21,097 bases of DNA from Acidobacteriota bacterium (GTDB lineage Bacteria; Acidobacteriota; Terriglobia; Terriglobales; Acidobacteriaceae). The DNA lies in NCBI GenBank assembly GCA_021809235.1, contig JAKBAG010000015.1, positions 1 to 21,097 of the forward strand. Direction: 5' to 3'. Made by a program: the position numbers and the translations under genes. Shown here piece after piece: positions 1-8,300 of this stretch (position 1 is the stretch's first letter; each line of letters begins with the position of its first letter). The notes below the pieces were generated by a model. The model was not told the origin of the DNA. It ran no database searches and saw only the letters and a program-made list of their open reading frames with translations.

Positions 1-57
1 ATCGACGAACGGAATCCGATGGCCGCGTCCATGGACATCGGCAAAGGACAGGCTTAG
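1..57 (+). CDS. Possible 3' end of an unidentified plus-strand gene (partial)
   Basis: Frame 1 is open from the left edge to a TAG at 55-57 and would encode 18 C-terminal residues ending DIGKGQA. It would converge on the sugar isomerase gene, leaving 12 bases between the two stops, which is the tight packing seen elsewhere here. Eighteen open codons are weak evidence by themselves, and the product cannot be identified from this tail. Confidence 0.3.
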   Translation: MDERNPMAASMDIGKGQA

Positions 58-69
58 AAATTACAGGCC

Positions 70-1122
70 CTAAAGACCCAGGATGCGGCGATTCCGCACG
101 GAATCGCCCTCCGAAGCAGCAAAGTCATCGAAGGCCCGATCCGTAACCTGCACAATCTGATCGCGAATGAACTTAGCCCCTTTGCGTGCACCTTCTGTGG
201 CAGATTCAAGCGGGTCCTCCCACTCGAGCACGGCCCAGCCGGGATAATCATATTGTGCAAGACGGCTGAAAATGCACGCGAAATCCACCTTTCCGGCGCC
301 AGGTGTGCGAAAGCGTCCTGCGCGGTCGATCCAGGACTGATATCCGCCATAGACACCGCTGCGTCCGTTGGGTTCGTACTCGGCATCCTTTACGTGGAAG
401 GCACGTACGCGCATGTGGTAGTGATCGAGAAAACGCACCGGGTCCATGTGCTGAAGCAGCAAATGGCTGGGATCGAAGAGGATGCACGCGCGCGGGTGGT
501 CAGCCACAGCGCCCAGAAATCGCTCGAAGGTGACCCCGTCATGCAGATCTTCGCCTGGGTGCAGCTCAAAGCAGAGATCCACACCTGCTTCGCCAAAGGC
601 TTCGAGGATGGGCCGCCAGCAACGGGCAAGCTCGGCAAAGGCCTCTTCCACCAGTCCTGCCGGTCGCTGCGGCCAGGGATAGAAGTAAGGCCAGGCCAGC
701 GCGCCGGAGAATGTTGCGTGCGCACTCAGACCCAAATTCTGACTGGCACGTGCGGCAAGCTCGAGCTGCCGGACAGCCCACTGCCGGCGCTCGGCAGGAC
801 GACCGCGCAGGGGCGCCGGCGCAAAGCCGTCCATGAGCAGATCGTAGGCCGGATGCACCGCAACCAGTTGACCCTGCAGATGCGTGGAAAGCTCGCTGAT
901 AACCAGTCCATGGGCGGCAAGCTGCCCGCGCAGTTCGTCGCAATAGGTTGCACTGTGGGCGGCGCGCTCCAGATCAAAGATTTCCGGCGTCCATGTGGGC
1001 AATTGAACGGCGATATAGCCCAGATCCGCTGCCCACCGGGCAAGTCCATCGAGCGTGTTGTATGGGGCATGCTGCTGAACAAATTGCGCGAGGAAGATAG
1101 CTGGTCCCTGGATCGTGCGCAT
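70..1122 (-). CDS. Sugar phosphate isomerase/epimerase (xylose isomerase-like TIM barrel)
   Basis: The 350-residue product resembles the AP_endonuc_2/COG1082 TIM-barrel family of divalent-metal sugar isomerases and epimerases. Likely metal or catalytic residues, numbered from the ATG, are E186 in FELHPGE, D217 and H220 in FDPSHL, H243 in FHVKDAEY, and E300 or E302 in LEWEDP. There is no signal peptide, so it is probably cytoplasmic. An in-frame GTG lies two codons upstream at 1126-1128, but GGAG at 1128-1131 sits 5 bases before the ATG at 1120-1122, so the ATG is preferred. The gene starts 25 bases after the TPR gene ends, so the two may be cotranscribed. The substrate cannot be told; relatives act on ketohexoses, inosose-type cyclitols or similar sugars. 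The family call is firm and the reaction is open. Confidence 0.88.
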   Translation of the reverse strand: MRTIQGPAIFLAQFVQQHAPYNTLDGLARWAADLGYIAVQLPTWTPEIFDLERAAHSATYCDELRGQLAAHGLVISELSTHLQGQLVAVHPAYDLLMDGFAPAPLRGRPAERRQWAVRQLELAARASQNLGLSAHATFSGALAWPYFYPWPQRPAGLVEEAFAELARCWRPILEAFGEAGVDLCFELHPGEDLHDGVTFERFLGAVADHPRACILFDPSHLLLQHMDPVRFLDHYHMRVRAFHVKDAEYEPNGRSGVYGGYQSWIDRAGRFRTPGAGKVDFACIFSRLAQYDYPGWAVLEWEDPLESATEGARKGAKFIRDQIVQVTDRAFDDFAASEGDSVRNRRILGL

Positions 1123-1127
1123 AATCA

Positions 1128-1131
1128 CTCC
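1128..1131 (-). promoter_or_regulatory. Ribosome binding site that sets the isomerase start
   Basis: GGAG on the minus strand lies 5 bases before the ATG at 1120-1122 and overlaps the alternative GTG at 1126-1128. That makes the GTG an unlikely start. Confidence 0.6.
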
Positions 1132-1147
1132 AAACGAGGTTTTTGAT

Positions 1148-2929
1148 TCATTGTGCCGGGGTAGTAGGCTGCACCTTGGCGGCGAGTAAGTTTTCCATCG
1201 CCGCCTCGGTCATTTTTCCCTGTCGCTGATAGACGGCGGCCAGTCCGCGATGTGCATCGGCATAATTGGAGTCAAAGCCGATGGCGTTTTGAAACTCCAC
1301 GGCAGCAGCATCCAGTTTGCCTTGCGCCAGCAGCGATTGTCCGGAGTGCGTGGCGACCTCGGCACGCTGCTCGTTCATGTGATTGCGCATCAGGCTCGCT
1401 GCCAGCTTTCGTTGGGCCAGTGCCATATCCGGCTTTTTCTCTTCCATGTATACGGTGGCCAGCAGCAGATGCGCGTCGGACTGATTTGGTATTTGCTGAA
1501 TGGCGCGCTCCAGCGCTGCCTGAGCCTGCGGAAGCTGCCCCAGTTTGCTGTATACGCTGCCCAGCATCGACCAGCCTTCGCCGTTGTCCGGATGCACCTG
1601 CATCGCATGCTCCAGCTGCGGCCGAGCCTCGGCATAGCGCCCTTCCTGTAACTCCAGCAGGCCCAGAACATAGGCAGGCTCCCAGGCATCCGGGTTCAGC
1701 TTTTCGGCCAGCGTGAGTTCGGGAATGGCCGCCGTGGCATTGTCCAGCATCTTGTAGGCAAGCCCCAGATTGTAGTGCAACTGCGGGGAGTTCGGATCAA
1801 GCGCAAGAGCAGCCTTCATCTCGGTGACGGCATCGTCGACTTGATTCAGTTGAATGAAGGCAGCGGCCAGATCCTGATGCGCCATGGCGTTTCTGGCATC
1901 GATAGCAATCGCCCGACGCAGGTAGGGTATGCCTAGCTTTGCCTGCTGCTGTTGGGTATAGGCCATCCCCAGGTTGACGAGCGTGTCGGAGTCGTCGGGC
2001 TGGGCTTGCAGCGCCTGCTCAAAGAGAGGAATCGCGGCGGCAGTGTGGTTCTGGCGCTGGAGCACGAGTGCCAGTTGCTGCGCCGCCGCTGCGGATTCTG
2101 GGAGCAGGGAGTGTGCTCGCTGTAGTAGCGGCAGTGCAGCCGCATCCTCGCCCGCGTGCGCCAGCATTGAGCCAGCCTGCAGTTGGAGTGCGCCGTTTTC
2201 CGGAGCCAGGTGTGCGGATACCAGCAACTCCTTGATCGAACCTGGCTGCTGCGTGGCAGCAAGTACAGAGCCAAGATGCAGATGAGCCAGAGCGTTGCCG
2301 GGCTGCTGCGCAATGGCAGCGCGGAAGGCCGTTTGCGCAGCGGCCCAGTTGTGGCCGAGCGCATAGAGGGTGCCAAGCTCATCCTGCAGTCCAGCGTCGG
2401 TCGGATGTGCGTGCGCCGCCACCGCAAAGATGGAGGCAGCTTCCGAGATGCGCCCAAGTCCGGCAAGCGCGCGCGCATAGGACTGAATCACGCCAAGCGG
2501 CAGCGTGCGATGCCCGGCGCGAGCTGCAGCCAGATCTGCCTGGAAAAGAGGAATAGCCTTCGCATAGGCACCCGTTTGCTGATACGCCAGTGCCAGATTC
2601 TCCTGCGCGCTGTGGTCCTGGGGATGGATGCGCAGGGCAAGTTCGAGTTCCCGCATCCCTGCCGAAAGCTGGCCCAGTCGCACCAGAACGGCACCCAGTG
2701 CGCTGTGGCCCTGCTCCGCGGCAGGATCAAGGCGGACCACCTCGGCAAAGCTGTCCTTGGCCGCGTGAAGATCACCACGGTTCAGTGCGGCCAGTCCAAT
2801 CCGGTAGGCATGGTCGGCCTGCTGGAGTGCACTGGTCTGCGCCCATCCAGAAGGCGAAGAGGCTGCCACAAGCAGAACAAGTAGGAACAGATCAGGACGG
2901 ATACGGCGCAGTAGAACGGGAAAAAGCAT
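1148..2929 (-). CDS. Exported tetratricopeptide-repeat protein
   Basis: The 593-residue product has an N-terminal signal sequence: a basic start, a hydrophobic core LFLLVLLVAAS, and a likely cleavage after WAQ near residue 31. The rest is tandem TPR helix pairs from about residue 36 to the end, roughly 15 repeats with the usual spacing of small and aromatic residues (for example HYNLGLAYKMLDNATAAIPEL). No enzymatic domain is visible. TPR arrays are protein-interaction scaffolds, so a periplasmic or outer-membrane-associated adaptor role is inferred; the partner is unknown. No good Shine-Dalgarno precedes the ATG. The gene begins 43 bases downstream of tRNA-Met on the same strand and ends 25 bases before the isomerase. 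The TPR assignment is secure; the function is not known. Confidence 0.88.
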   Translation of the reverse strand: MLFPVLLRRIRPDLFLLVLLVAASSPSGWAQTSALQQADHAYRIGLAALNRGDLHAAKDSFAEVVRLDPAAEQGHSALGAVLVRLGQLSAGMRELELALRIHPQDHSAQENLALAYQQTGAYAKAIPLFQADLAAARAGHRTLPLGVIQSYARALAGLGRISEAASIFAVAAHAHPTDAGLQDELGTLYALGHNWAAAQTAFRAAIAQQPGNALAHLHLGSVLAATQQPGSIKELLVSAHLAPENGALQLQAGSMLAHAGEDAAALPLLQRAHSLLPESAAAAQQLALVLQRQNHTAAAIPLFEQALQAQPDDSDTLVNLGMAYTQQQQAKLGIPYLRRAIAIDARNAMAHQDLAAAFIQLNQVDDAVTEMKAALALDPNSPQLHYNLGLAYKMLDNATAAIPELTLAEKLNPDAWEPAYVLGLLELQEGRYAEARPQLEHAMQVHPDNGEGWSMLGSVYSKLGQLPQAQAALERAIQQIPNQSDAHLLLATVYMEEKKPDMALAQRKLAASLMRNHMNEQRAEVATHSGQSLLAQGKLDAAAVEFQNAIGFDSNYADAHRGLAAVYQRQGKMTEAAMENLLAAKVQPTTPAQ

Positions 2930-2972
2930 TGCAGCTACCGAGTGTAGCGCATGCTGGAGCTGGAATCGAAGC

Positions 2973-3049
2973 TGGTGGCGGAGGGCGGGATCGAACCGCC
3001 GACCTACGGGTTATGAATCCGTCGCTCTAACCATCTGAGCTACTCCGCC
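2973..3049 (-). tRNA. tRNA-Met (CAT anticodon), probably elongator
   Basis: The minus strand folds as a complete 77-base tRNA including an encoded CCA end (2973-2975). The acceptor stem GGCGGAG/CTCCGCC is perfect. The D arm is GCTC/GAGC with loop AGATGGTTA, the anticodon loop is TTCATAA, the variable loop is AGGTC, and the T arm is GGCGG-TTCGATC-CCGCC. The first acceptor pair is G-C, so it lacks the initiator hallmark of an unpaired position 1. The anticodon stem ACGGA/CCCGT closes with an A-C mismatch at 31-39. A CAT anticodon could also belong to tRNA-Ile2 after lysidine modification, but the body resembles elongator Met. Confidence 0.95.
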
Positions 3050-3218
3050 GGGAGTGGTGAAATGTGCCGCAGAAGGGAACAGACAGGGCGGCATCTCCAA
3101 GTTTGATGATACGTTGCGGTGCCGGAGTGGTCAAACCCGCCTGGTCCGGACGGACAGCCATATCAGGGGAGAAAATCCCGGCCAGTTTTCCTTGCCATGT
3201 GCCAGCATGGGCAGACTC

Positions 3219-3224
3219 TACAAT
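3219..3224 (+). promoter_or_regulatory. Candidate -10 element for kdsB
   Basis: TACAAT matches the -10 consensus at five of six positions and ends 6 bases before the kdsB ATG, which would place transcription start at or next to that ATG. The nearest -35-like hexamer, TTGCCA at 3192-3197, is 21 bases away, longer than normal. With no Shine-Dalgarno before the ATG, a leaderless message is possible. Confidence 0.3.
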
Positions 3225-3230
3225 GAATCC

Positions 3231-3956
3231 ATGCGAATTCTGGGTGTAATTCCGGCGCGTCTTGGCTCCACGCGGCTGCCGCGCAAGGTTCTGCTGCCGA
3301 TTGCCGGGCGACCGATGATCGAGTGGGTCTGGCGAGCAGCGGTCGACAGCAGGCAGATGGATGAGGTGGTGGTGGCTACCGACTCTGAAGAGGTACTGGA
3401 GGCCTGCGCCAAGCGCGGAATTCCGGCTCGTATGACCCCGGCAGGCTGTGCCAGTGGAAGTGATCGAGTCTATGCCGTAGCGCAGCAGGTCCAGGCAGAG
3501 ATATACGTCAACATCCAGGGCGATGAACCCCTGCTGACGCCGCAGCACTTTGCTCCAATGCTGGAGCTCTTTGCCCGGGACACGGTCCGTGTGGCCACCG
3601 TGGCAGTGCCATGTCCTCAGGAAGATGTTGCCAATCCGAATGCCGTGAAGGTAGTGATGGCTGGCGACAGCCGCGCACTCTATTTCTCGCGCTCCACCAT
3701 ACCGTTTGATCGGGATGCGGCGGGTGGGGTGGCATGGCGAAAGCACCTTGGGCTGTATGCCTATCGCCGGGATGCGCTTGCCGAGTTTGCGCAACTGCCC
3801 CCCTCGCCACTGGAGATCGCCGAACGACTGGAACAGCTTCGCATGCTGGAAAATGGCATGGACATCTATGTGGGTGAAGCCGTCGGCGACACGATCGGCG
3901 TGGATACTGAGGCAGACCGCGCGCGTGTGGAGCAGATTCTTTCTGCCCGTTCATAA
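3231..3956 (+). CDS. kdsB: 3-deoxy-manno-octulosonate cytidylyltransferase (CMP-KDO synthetase)
   Basis: The enzyme activates KDO with CTP to CMP-KDO and pyrophosphate, the step before KDO transfer to lipid A in LPS inner-core synthesis; it is cytoplasmic. The 241-residue length fits the family (about 245-260). Visible motifs are the nucleotide-binding IPARLGSTRLPRK at residues 7-19, VATDSEEV near 48-55, SGSDRV at 75-80, NIQGDEPL at 94-101 with the Mg ligand D98, YFSRSTIPF at 151-159, HLGLYAYRR at 172-180, and GVDTEAD at 223-229 with the second Mg ligand D225. The frame stays open upstream to 3054, but this ATG gives the standard N-terminus directly before the IPAR motif. No clear Shine-Dalgarno is present. 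The gene is divergent from tRNA-Met and convergent with the HAD gene. Confidence 0.96.
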   Translation: MRILGVIPARLGSTRLPRKVLLPIAGRPMIEWVWRAAVDSRQMDEVVVATDSEEVLEACAKRGIPARMTPAGCASGSDRVYAVAQQVQAEIYVNIQGDEPLLTPQHFAPMLELFARDTVRVATVAVPCPQEDVANPNAVKVVMAGDSRALYFSRSTIPFDRDAAGGVAWRKHLGLYAYRRDALAEFAQLPPSPLEIAERLEQLRMLENGMDIYVGEAVGDTIGVDTEADRARVEQILSARS

Positions 3957-3991
3957 GGAGAACTATCCGCCGACTGGCAGTAGGAATTCCG

Positions 3992-4651
3992 TCAGGCCGG
4001 CTCAAACTTCAGGTGGAAAGCAGACGCCTCCAGTTGCCACTGGACATGAACGTCAGTCAGGTCCAGCACGCGATGGTGCGCCGCGTATAACTGCTCGGCC
4101 GTATGCGAGAACAGAGTGGCCACAACGGTGGCTCCTGCGGCTCGACCGGCGATGGCACCGGAGCCGGAGTCCTCGAAAACCACGCACTCGGCTGGATCCA
4201 GTCCAAGCAGCGCAGCTCCGAGCAGGTAGGGCTCGGGATGAGGCTTGCCTTCCGTCACCTGATCGGCAGTGATGAATCGTTCCGGAGGCTCTATGCCCGC
4301 CGCATGCAGCCGGACGCGTGCCAGCCGCTCCGTGGCCGAGGTGACGATGGTCCAGCGGTCTGCAGGCAGCGAAGCCAGCAGGGAAGAAACACCGGCCAGA
4401 ATGGTCACGCCTTCCTGATCGGCAACCTCCAGATCTTCAATGCGCCGGAGTTCGGCCTGGTCATCGAGGTCGGGCCGAAGTTTGCGGATGGTCTCGATTG
4501 CCCGACAACCGTGCGCAGTACGAATGGCAAGTTCCTGGTCCACATCATGCTCCATGGCCCAGGTGCGCCAGCACCGCTCCACAGATCCAAGCGAGGAGAT
4601 CAGAATTCCATCCATATCAAAGAGAAATCCCCGGCAAGTCAGTTCAGTCAC
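3992..4651 (-). CDS. HAD-superfamily sugar/glycerol phosphatase-like hydrolase
   Basis: The 219-residue product belongs to HAD subfamily IA (beta-phosphoglucomutase/GPP-like). It shows the nucleophile and acid-base aspartates D12 and D14 in FDMDG, motif II VTSA with S105, motif III K136 in EGKPHPEPYL, and the metal acidic pair E160/D161 in VFEDSGSG. The small alpha-helical cap lies between residues 20 and 90. The pattern of HG near residue 48, FITADQVTEGKPHPEPY and VVFED resembles yeast glycerol-3-phosphatase and 2-deoxyglucose-6-phosphatase, so a small sugar or polyol phosphate is the probable substrate. The start is GTG at 4649-4651, with AGGAG at 4661-4665 nine bases upstream; the frame also runs on to a TTG at 4720, but without such support. 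It lies 97 bases after the AsmA-like gene on the same strand. Confidence 0.88.
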   Translation of the reverse strand: MTELTCRGFLFDMDGILISSLGSVERCWRTWAMEHDVDQELAIRTAHGCRAIETIRKLRPDLDDQAELRRIEDLEVADQEGVTILAGVSSLLASLPADRWTIVTSATERLARVRLHAAGIEPPERFITADQVTEGKPHPEPYLLGAALLGLDPAECVVFEDSGSGAIAGRAAGATVVATLFSHTAEQLYAAHHRVLDLTDVHVQWQLEASAFHLKFEPA

Positions 4652-4660
4652 GACGAAAAT

Positions 4661-4665
4661 CTCCT
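4661..4665 (-). promoter_or_regulatory. Ribosome binding site that sets the HAD gene start
   Basis: AGGAG on the minus strand lies 9 bases before GTG at 4649-4651 and supports that non-ATG start over the longer upstream reading frame. Confidence 0.65.
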
Positions 4666-4748
4666 GGTGGGTGGCTGGGAGTGGGGGAATCCGGAACCGA
4701 TGAGGCAACCTGCCCTCCAACGGCGCTTCGTTGCATCTCGCGTATCGA

Positions 4749-7382
4749 TTAGGGGAAATGCGGCAGCATCAACTGTGGCGGTCCTCCATATGGAATCGTT
4801 CCCGTCAGCGGGATTGTTTTTCCATGATGGGTAAGTGTATTGGTGCCAAGCGTCAGATGACTGTCACTCCACTTTGCAGCGCCGGTCCAGCGATCAAAAG
4901 GCTGTCCGTGTGCCTGCTTCTGCGGGGAAGAAGCAGCGGTGGTGTCGACTGAGGCCACGTCATTCAGCAAGCCATGCCTCCAGTCAAAGTCCATATTCCC
5001 TGTGGCAGCCGTAATCCACTGGGCTGGAGTGGTGCCCTGTGTGGCAAGATCGGCTGTCGCATTCAGGAGTCCGCCGCTCCAGTGCGCTGACACCAGGGCA
5101 GCCACTGGAGCTGGTTGCAGATTCTGAGCTTCCAGGTGCAGGTGGAATCGTTGCGTGTCGGCAGCTCCGTCAATGGTGCCCGTGGCTGAGACGGAACCTC
5201 CGGCAAAGCTGGCCTGAAAGCGATCCAATGCAAAGGTACGCTGCGGATCGGTAGGTGCACGATGAAGGCTCGCCGTACAGTGGCTCAGGGTAAGCCGATC
5301 CAGAGTGCAGGAGTTGGCGCTCAGTGTCAGTTGCAGCGCCGGAAGGGCGGGCAGCGATTCGGGATGCACCCTGCTCGTAAGTGAAGCCAGCAGGCCGGTC
5401 GAGTGTTCGGCCGGGGCCAGCAGATCCTCTATCGCAGTCGCATCCAGCCGATCCAAGGCCAGTGAGAGTATTGGAACCGGCGCTGCATCCGGATGTGTCG
5501 ACTGGTCGACATCCATGGCTGGCAGGCCAGGGGAGGGTGTCGCAGGTGCGGGCTGCGTGAACACCAGCTGTGCGCGGCTGGCTCCTGCCGCCACCGTGCC
5601 CTGCAGCAGAAAGGACTCCGGACGCAGCGTAAGCGTTGCGTCCGGCAGGCTGATGGGCAATGCCAGCGAGGGATGACTCCAGCGTGCAGTCCTCAGGTGG
5701 ATCGTGCCTGTCAGCGTATCCACAGCAGCGGCAGAGCCAGACTGTGTCGAGAGCTGAGAACTGGAATGAATCCAGGGGCCTTCGGCAAGCAGGTGCAGAT
5801 CCGCAGTGCCGTCCTGAAAGCCATCCAGCGCGGGAAGGGAAACTCCGAGGGCAGTTGCAAAGTCATGGAGTGCCGGTACGTCGACGTCCCCTGTAATGCG
5901 CATCGTATAGCTGGAATGGCTCAGGTTGACGGCTGCCAAGCATTCGGTCGGGACTGCTTTGGAATGGCACACCGGCAGCGGAACCGCTGTCTCCAGGCTT
6001 CCAGTTCCGTCGGATTGCAGTGAGAGATGAGGCAGAGACCAGGGATGGGTGAGACTGCCGCCCTGCAGCTCGCCCCCCGTAAGGCTCAGTGCTCCCGTCC
6101 ACACCGGCGATGCGACAGGTGCTGCTTTCGAGCGGATCCGTCGATGCGAGGGATGGTTAGGCAGCGTTACGGACGACTGCAGGTTCAGCACGCCATTGAG
6201 TGTTCCTGCGGCGCTGATGCCGGGAGCGATGCCACTGCGCAGTGTGCGCAGTAGATCGAGTGGCGCCTGCAGGGGAATCTGCTGGAAGGTGACCGTCTGC
6301 TGGGAGGGAGCGTGTTCGGTGGTAGCGGGAATCTCCGCGGCATAGAGCAGATGCCCGCCTCCGATGCTGGTGTCACAGTGCAGTTGATGGATGGCGCGGA
6401 GCGTATGCTCGTACATCAGTCCGCAGTTGGAATCAAAGTCCAGCGGGGCCACGGGCCCCAGATCTGCGCGATGCACTTGTGTGGCGCGCAGCCGACCCTG
6501 CAATGTAGCGTGCTCGGCAGTTCCGTTCAGGGCAACATCGGCAGTCAGATTCCCACGCCAGCCGGCATCGTCGCCCAGCAGGAGCAGCGAGAGTTGGCCA
6601 AGCTGGGCATTACGCCAGGCAAGCTGCAGGTGGACCGGCATCTGGCGAAGGGAAGCGCCCGTAAGCATGCTCCCTTCCATACGAATCTCGCCTGCATCCT
6701 GGCCGCTGTCGCTGCTCTGTGCAATATCCGTGCGGACCGGCTGACCACGAAGGCGGATTCGCCATTGCCCCGGCTTATCCTGCCAGAAGGAAAGATCGGA
6801 GCCGACCAGCGAATAGGGGCTTTTTTCGCTGCCGAACTTCAGATTGATCCTGGACTCGGTGGCTTCCAGATACGGCAGCGTGTGAGGATGGGCGGCTGCA
6901 TCAGCACCAGACAGATGTTGTTGCGCAGGCCCTGCCAGCAGTGCCTCCAGATTCCAGCGTCCGGCCGAGCTTCGGACCAGATTCAGGCTGGCCTGATCCA
7001 CGTGAATACTGCTGAATACCGGACGCCCACGCCACAGGGAAAACAGGTTCACCGACGCAATCACCGTCCGTGCTGTCAGCAGCGGCTCTGCTCCAAAGGA
7101 GGCATCTTCGCTGACCGTGAGGTCATGCAGAACAAAGGCAGGCGTGGGAAGCAGCCGCCAGTCCACTCCGGACAGATGGACCGGACGGCCGATGGATCGA
7201 GCCATTACAGTAGCAATCGAGCGCTGGTAGCGGCTGATGCCAAGCTGTGAGGGCAGCAGAAAGGCAGCCAGCAGAAACACCACCAGCAGTCCAGGCAGAA
7301 ACCATGGACTGCGTCGCAGCGGACGTGCGACAGGATGGGGTTCAGAAGGATGGTCCGGGATGTGACCGGTGGGCTCGTTCAT
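4749..7382 (-). CDS. AsmA-like envelope protein
   Basis: The 877-residue product has a short cytoplasmic proline-rich N-terminus, one membrane helix at about residues 26-47 (WFLPGLLVVFLLAAFLLP), then a large periplasmic part. Residues about 50-150 carry the AsmA N-terminal pattern: IGRPVHLSGVDW, TPAFVLHDLTVSED, a LLTARTVIASVNLFSLWRG segment, and GRWNLEALL. The C-terminal third holds beta-rich repeats ending in the TGNMDFDWRHGLL and THHGKTIPLTGTIPY segments typical of AsmA-like C-termini. AsmA-clan proteins form long beta grooves implicated in lipid transport between inner and outer membranes and in outer-membrane homeostasis; the specific role here is inferred. The start is 16 bases after the lepB stop, so cotranscription is likely. 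No strong Shine-Dalgarno is seen. Confidence 0.88.
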   Translation of the reverse strand: MNEPTGHIPDHPSEPHPVARPLRRSPWFLPGLLVVFLLAAFLLPSQLGISRYQRSIATVMARSIGRPVHLSGVDWRLLPTPAFVLHDLTVSEDASFGAEPLLTARTVIASVNLFSLWRGRPVFSSIHVDQASLNLVRSSAGRWNLEALLAGPAQQHLSGADAAAHPHTLPYLEATESRINLKFGSEKSPYSLVGSDLSFWQDKPGQWRIRLRGQPVRTDIAQSSDSGQDAGEIRMEGSMLTGASLRQMPVHLQLAWRNAQLGQLSLLLLGDDAGWRGNLTADVALNGTAEHATLQGRLRATQVHRADLGPVAPLDFDSNCGLMYEHTLRAIHQLHCDTSIGGGHLLYAAEIPATTEHAPSQQTVTFQQIPLQAPLDLLRTLRSGIAPGISAAGTLNGVLNLQSSVTLPNHPSHRRIRSKAAPVASPVWTGALSLTGGELQGGSLTHPWSLPHLSLQSDGTGSLETAVPLPVCHSKAVPTECLAAVNLSHSSYTMRITGDVDVPALHDFATALGVSLPALDGFQDGTADLHLLAEGPWIHSSSQLSTQSGSAAAVDTLTGTIHLRTARWSHPSLALPISLPDATLTLRPESFLLQGTVAAGASRAQLVFTQPAPATPSPGLPAMDVDQSTHPDAAPVPILSLALDRLDATAIEDLLAPAEHSTGLLASLTSRVHPESLPALPALQLTLSANSCTLDRLTLSHCTASLHRAPTDPQRTFALDRFQASFAGGSVSATGTIDGAADTQRFHLHLEAQNLQPAPVAALVSAHWSGGLLNATADLATQGTTPAQWITAATGNMDFDWRHGLLNDVASVDTTAASSPQKQAHGQPFDRWTGAAKWSDSHLTLGTNTLTHHGKTIPLTGTIPYGGPPQLMLPHFP

Positions 7383-7398
7383 GGCCTATCGCACCAGA

Positions 7399-8211
7399 CT
7401 ATCGCACCACATGAAACGTTCGCTTCCAGCGTGTATCGGTGAAGAAGTGGATACCCACGTGTGCCGCCCAGGCCAGCCGGTCGCCGATTCCTGTCTTGTC
7501 CATCTGGTCGTCAGGCGTGACGAACGACCAGAAGTTGAACAGTGGCCTTCCCACAATATTGGCTCGCGGCACAAAGCCCCAGAATCGCGAATCCAGGCTG
7601 TTGTGGCGATGGTCGCCCATCATGAAATACATCCCCGGAGGGACAACCAGATCATTGCCCTCAATGTGATGAGAAAGATCAATCGCCCACTCGGTCGTCA
7701 CATCGCTGGAATCAAACGGCGATACGGAGGGAAAATCGTCGATGTATGCCGAGTAGGTGTCCTCCGGGCGAAGTCGAGCGTAAGGCTCATTCTGGGCCAC
7801 TCCATTCAGGATTACCACCCCGTTCCGCAGGTGAATCCTGTCACCGGGTACAGCAATCAGGCGCTTGACGAGGTACATGTCCGGGTTGCCTGGCTTGAAG
7901 AAGACGACGACGTCGCCACGGCGCGGCTCGCGATAGTGCACCAGCGGCATCCAGTGCGAAGGCGGTGCCAACGTGATCCGATCCACCAGGAGATGATCGC
8001 CCACAAGCAGTGTGTTCTCCATGGAGCCGGAGGGGATGAGGAAGTTCTGTGCAATGAAGGTAAGCACAAAAAGACCAACAACCAGCACGGCACACATGCC
8101 GGCCAGCGACTCCAGAGGCGTCTCCTCGACAGGGGACTGCGTGGTGGCGGCACCTGTCTGGAGCGATTCTGTGCTTTCTGCCTGCTTGTTCGTTCGCTTG
8201 GATGAGGTCAT
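7399..8211 (-). CDS. lepB: Signal peptidase I (second paralogue in the operon)
   Basis: The 270-residue product cleaves Sec and Tat signal peptides at the periplasmic face of the inner membrane. One membrane helix spans about residues 36-58. The catalytic serine is S63 in PSGSMENTLLVGDHLLV and the general-base lysine is K116 in YLVKRLIAVPGD. Box E reads GDHRHNSLDSRFWGFV, where most family members have GDNRDxSxDSRxWG, so the Asn and the first Asp are both His. An insertion of about 50 residues with a DFP motif precedes box E and is also present in the upstream paralogue. No clear Shine-Dalgarno precedes the ATG. The gene begins 89 bases after the first lepB and ends 16 bases before the AsmA-like gene. 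Confidence 0.95.
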   Translation of the reverse strand: MTSSKRTNKQAESTESLQTGAATTQSPVEETPLESLAGMCAVLVVGLFVLTFIAQNFLIPSGSMENTLLVGDHLLVDRITLAPPSHWMPLVHYREPRRGDVVVFFKPGNPDMYLVKRLIAVPGDRIHLRNGVVILNGVAQNEPYARLRPEDTYSAYIDDFPSVSPFDSSDVTTEWAIDLSHHIEGNDLVVPPGMYFMMGDHRHNSLDSRFWGFVPRANIVGRPLFNFWSFVTPDDQMDKTGIGDRLAWAAHVGIHFFTDTRWKRTFHVVR

Positions 8212-8300
8212 CGCTTGGTGTCCGATCGTTGCGGAGGGGCTCTACTGCTCCTGAAGGATACAACTACCGATTCATGGGTGCTGCCTGGGAGCCGCAGCCG

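Noticed and set aside
253..1146. Long plus-strand open frame of 297 codons
   Set aside because: It is antisense to the sugar isomerase, which has full catalytic motifs and a Shine-Dalgarno. The plus-strand translation shows no recognisable domain; GC-rich codon bias opens the opposite frame.
3116..3175. Stretch GCCGGAGTGGTCAAA that looks like the start of a tRNA-Leu or tRNA-Ser
   Set aside because: No T arm, anticodon arm or matching acceptor strand follows.
4652..4720. Upstream extension of the HAD gene to a TTG at 4720
   Set aside because: The extra residues precede the normal HAD N-terminus, and the strong AGGAG sits before the GTG at 4651.
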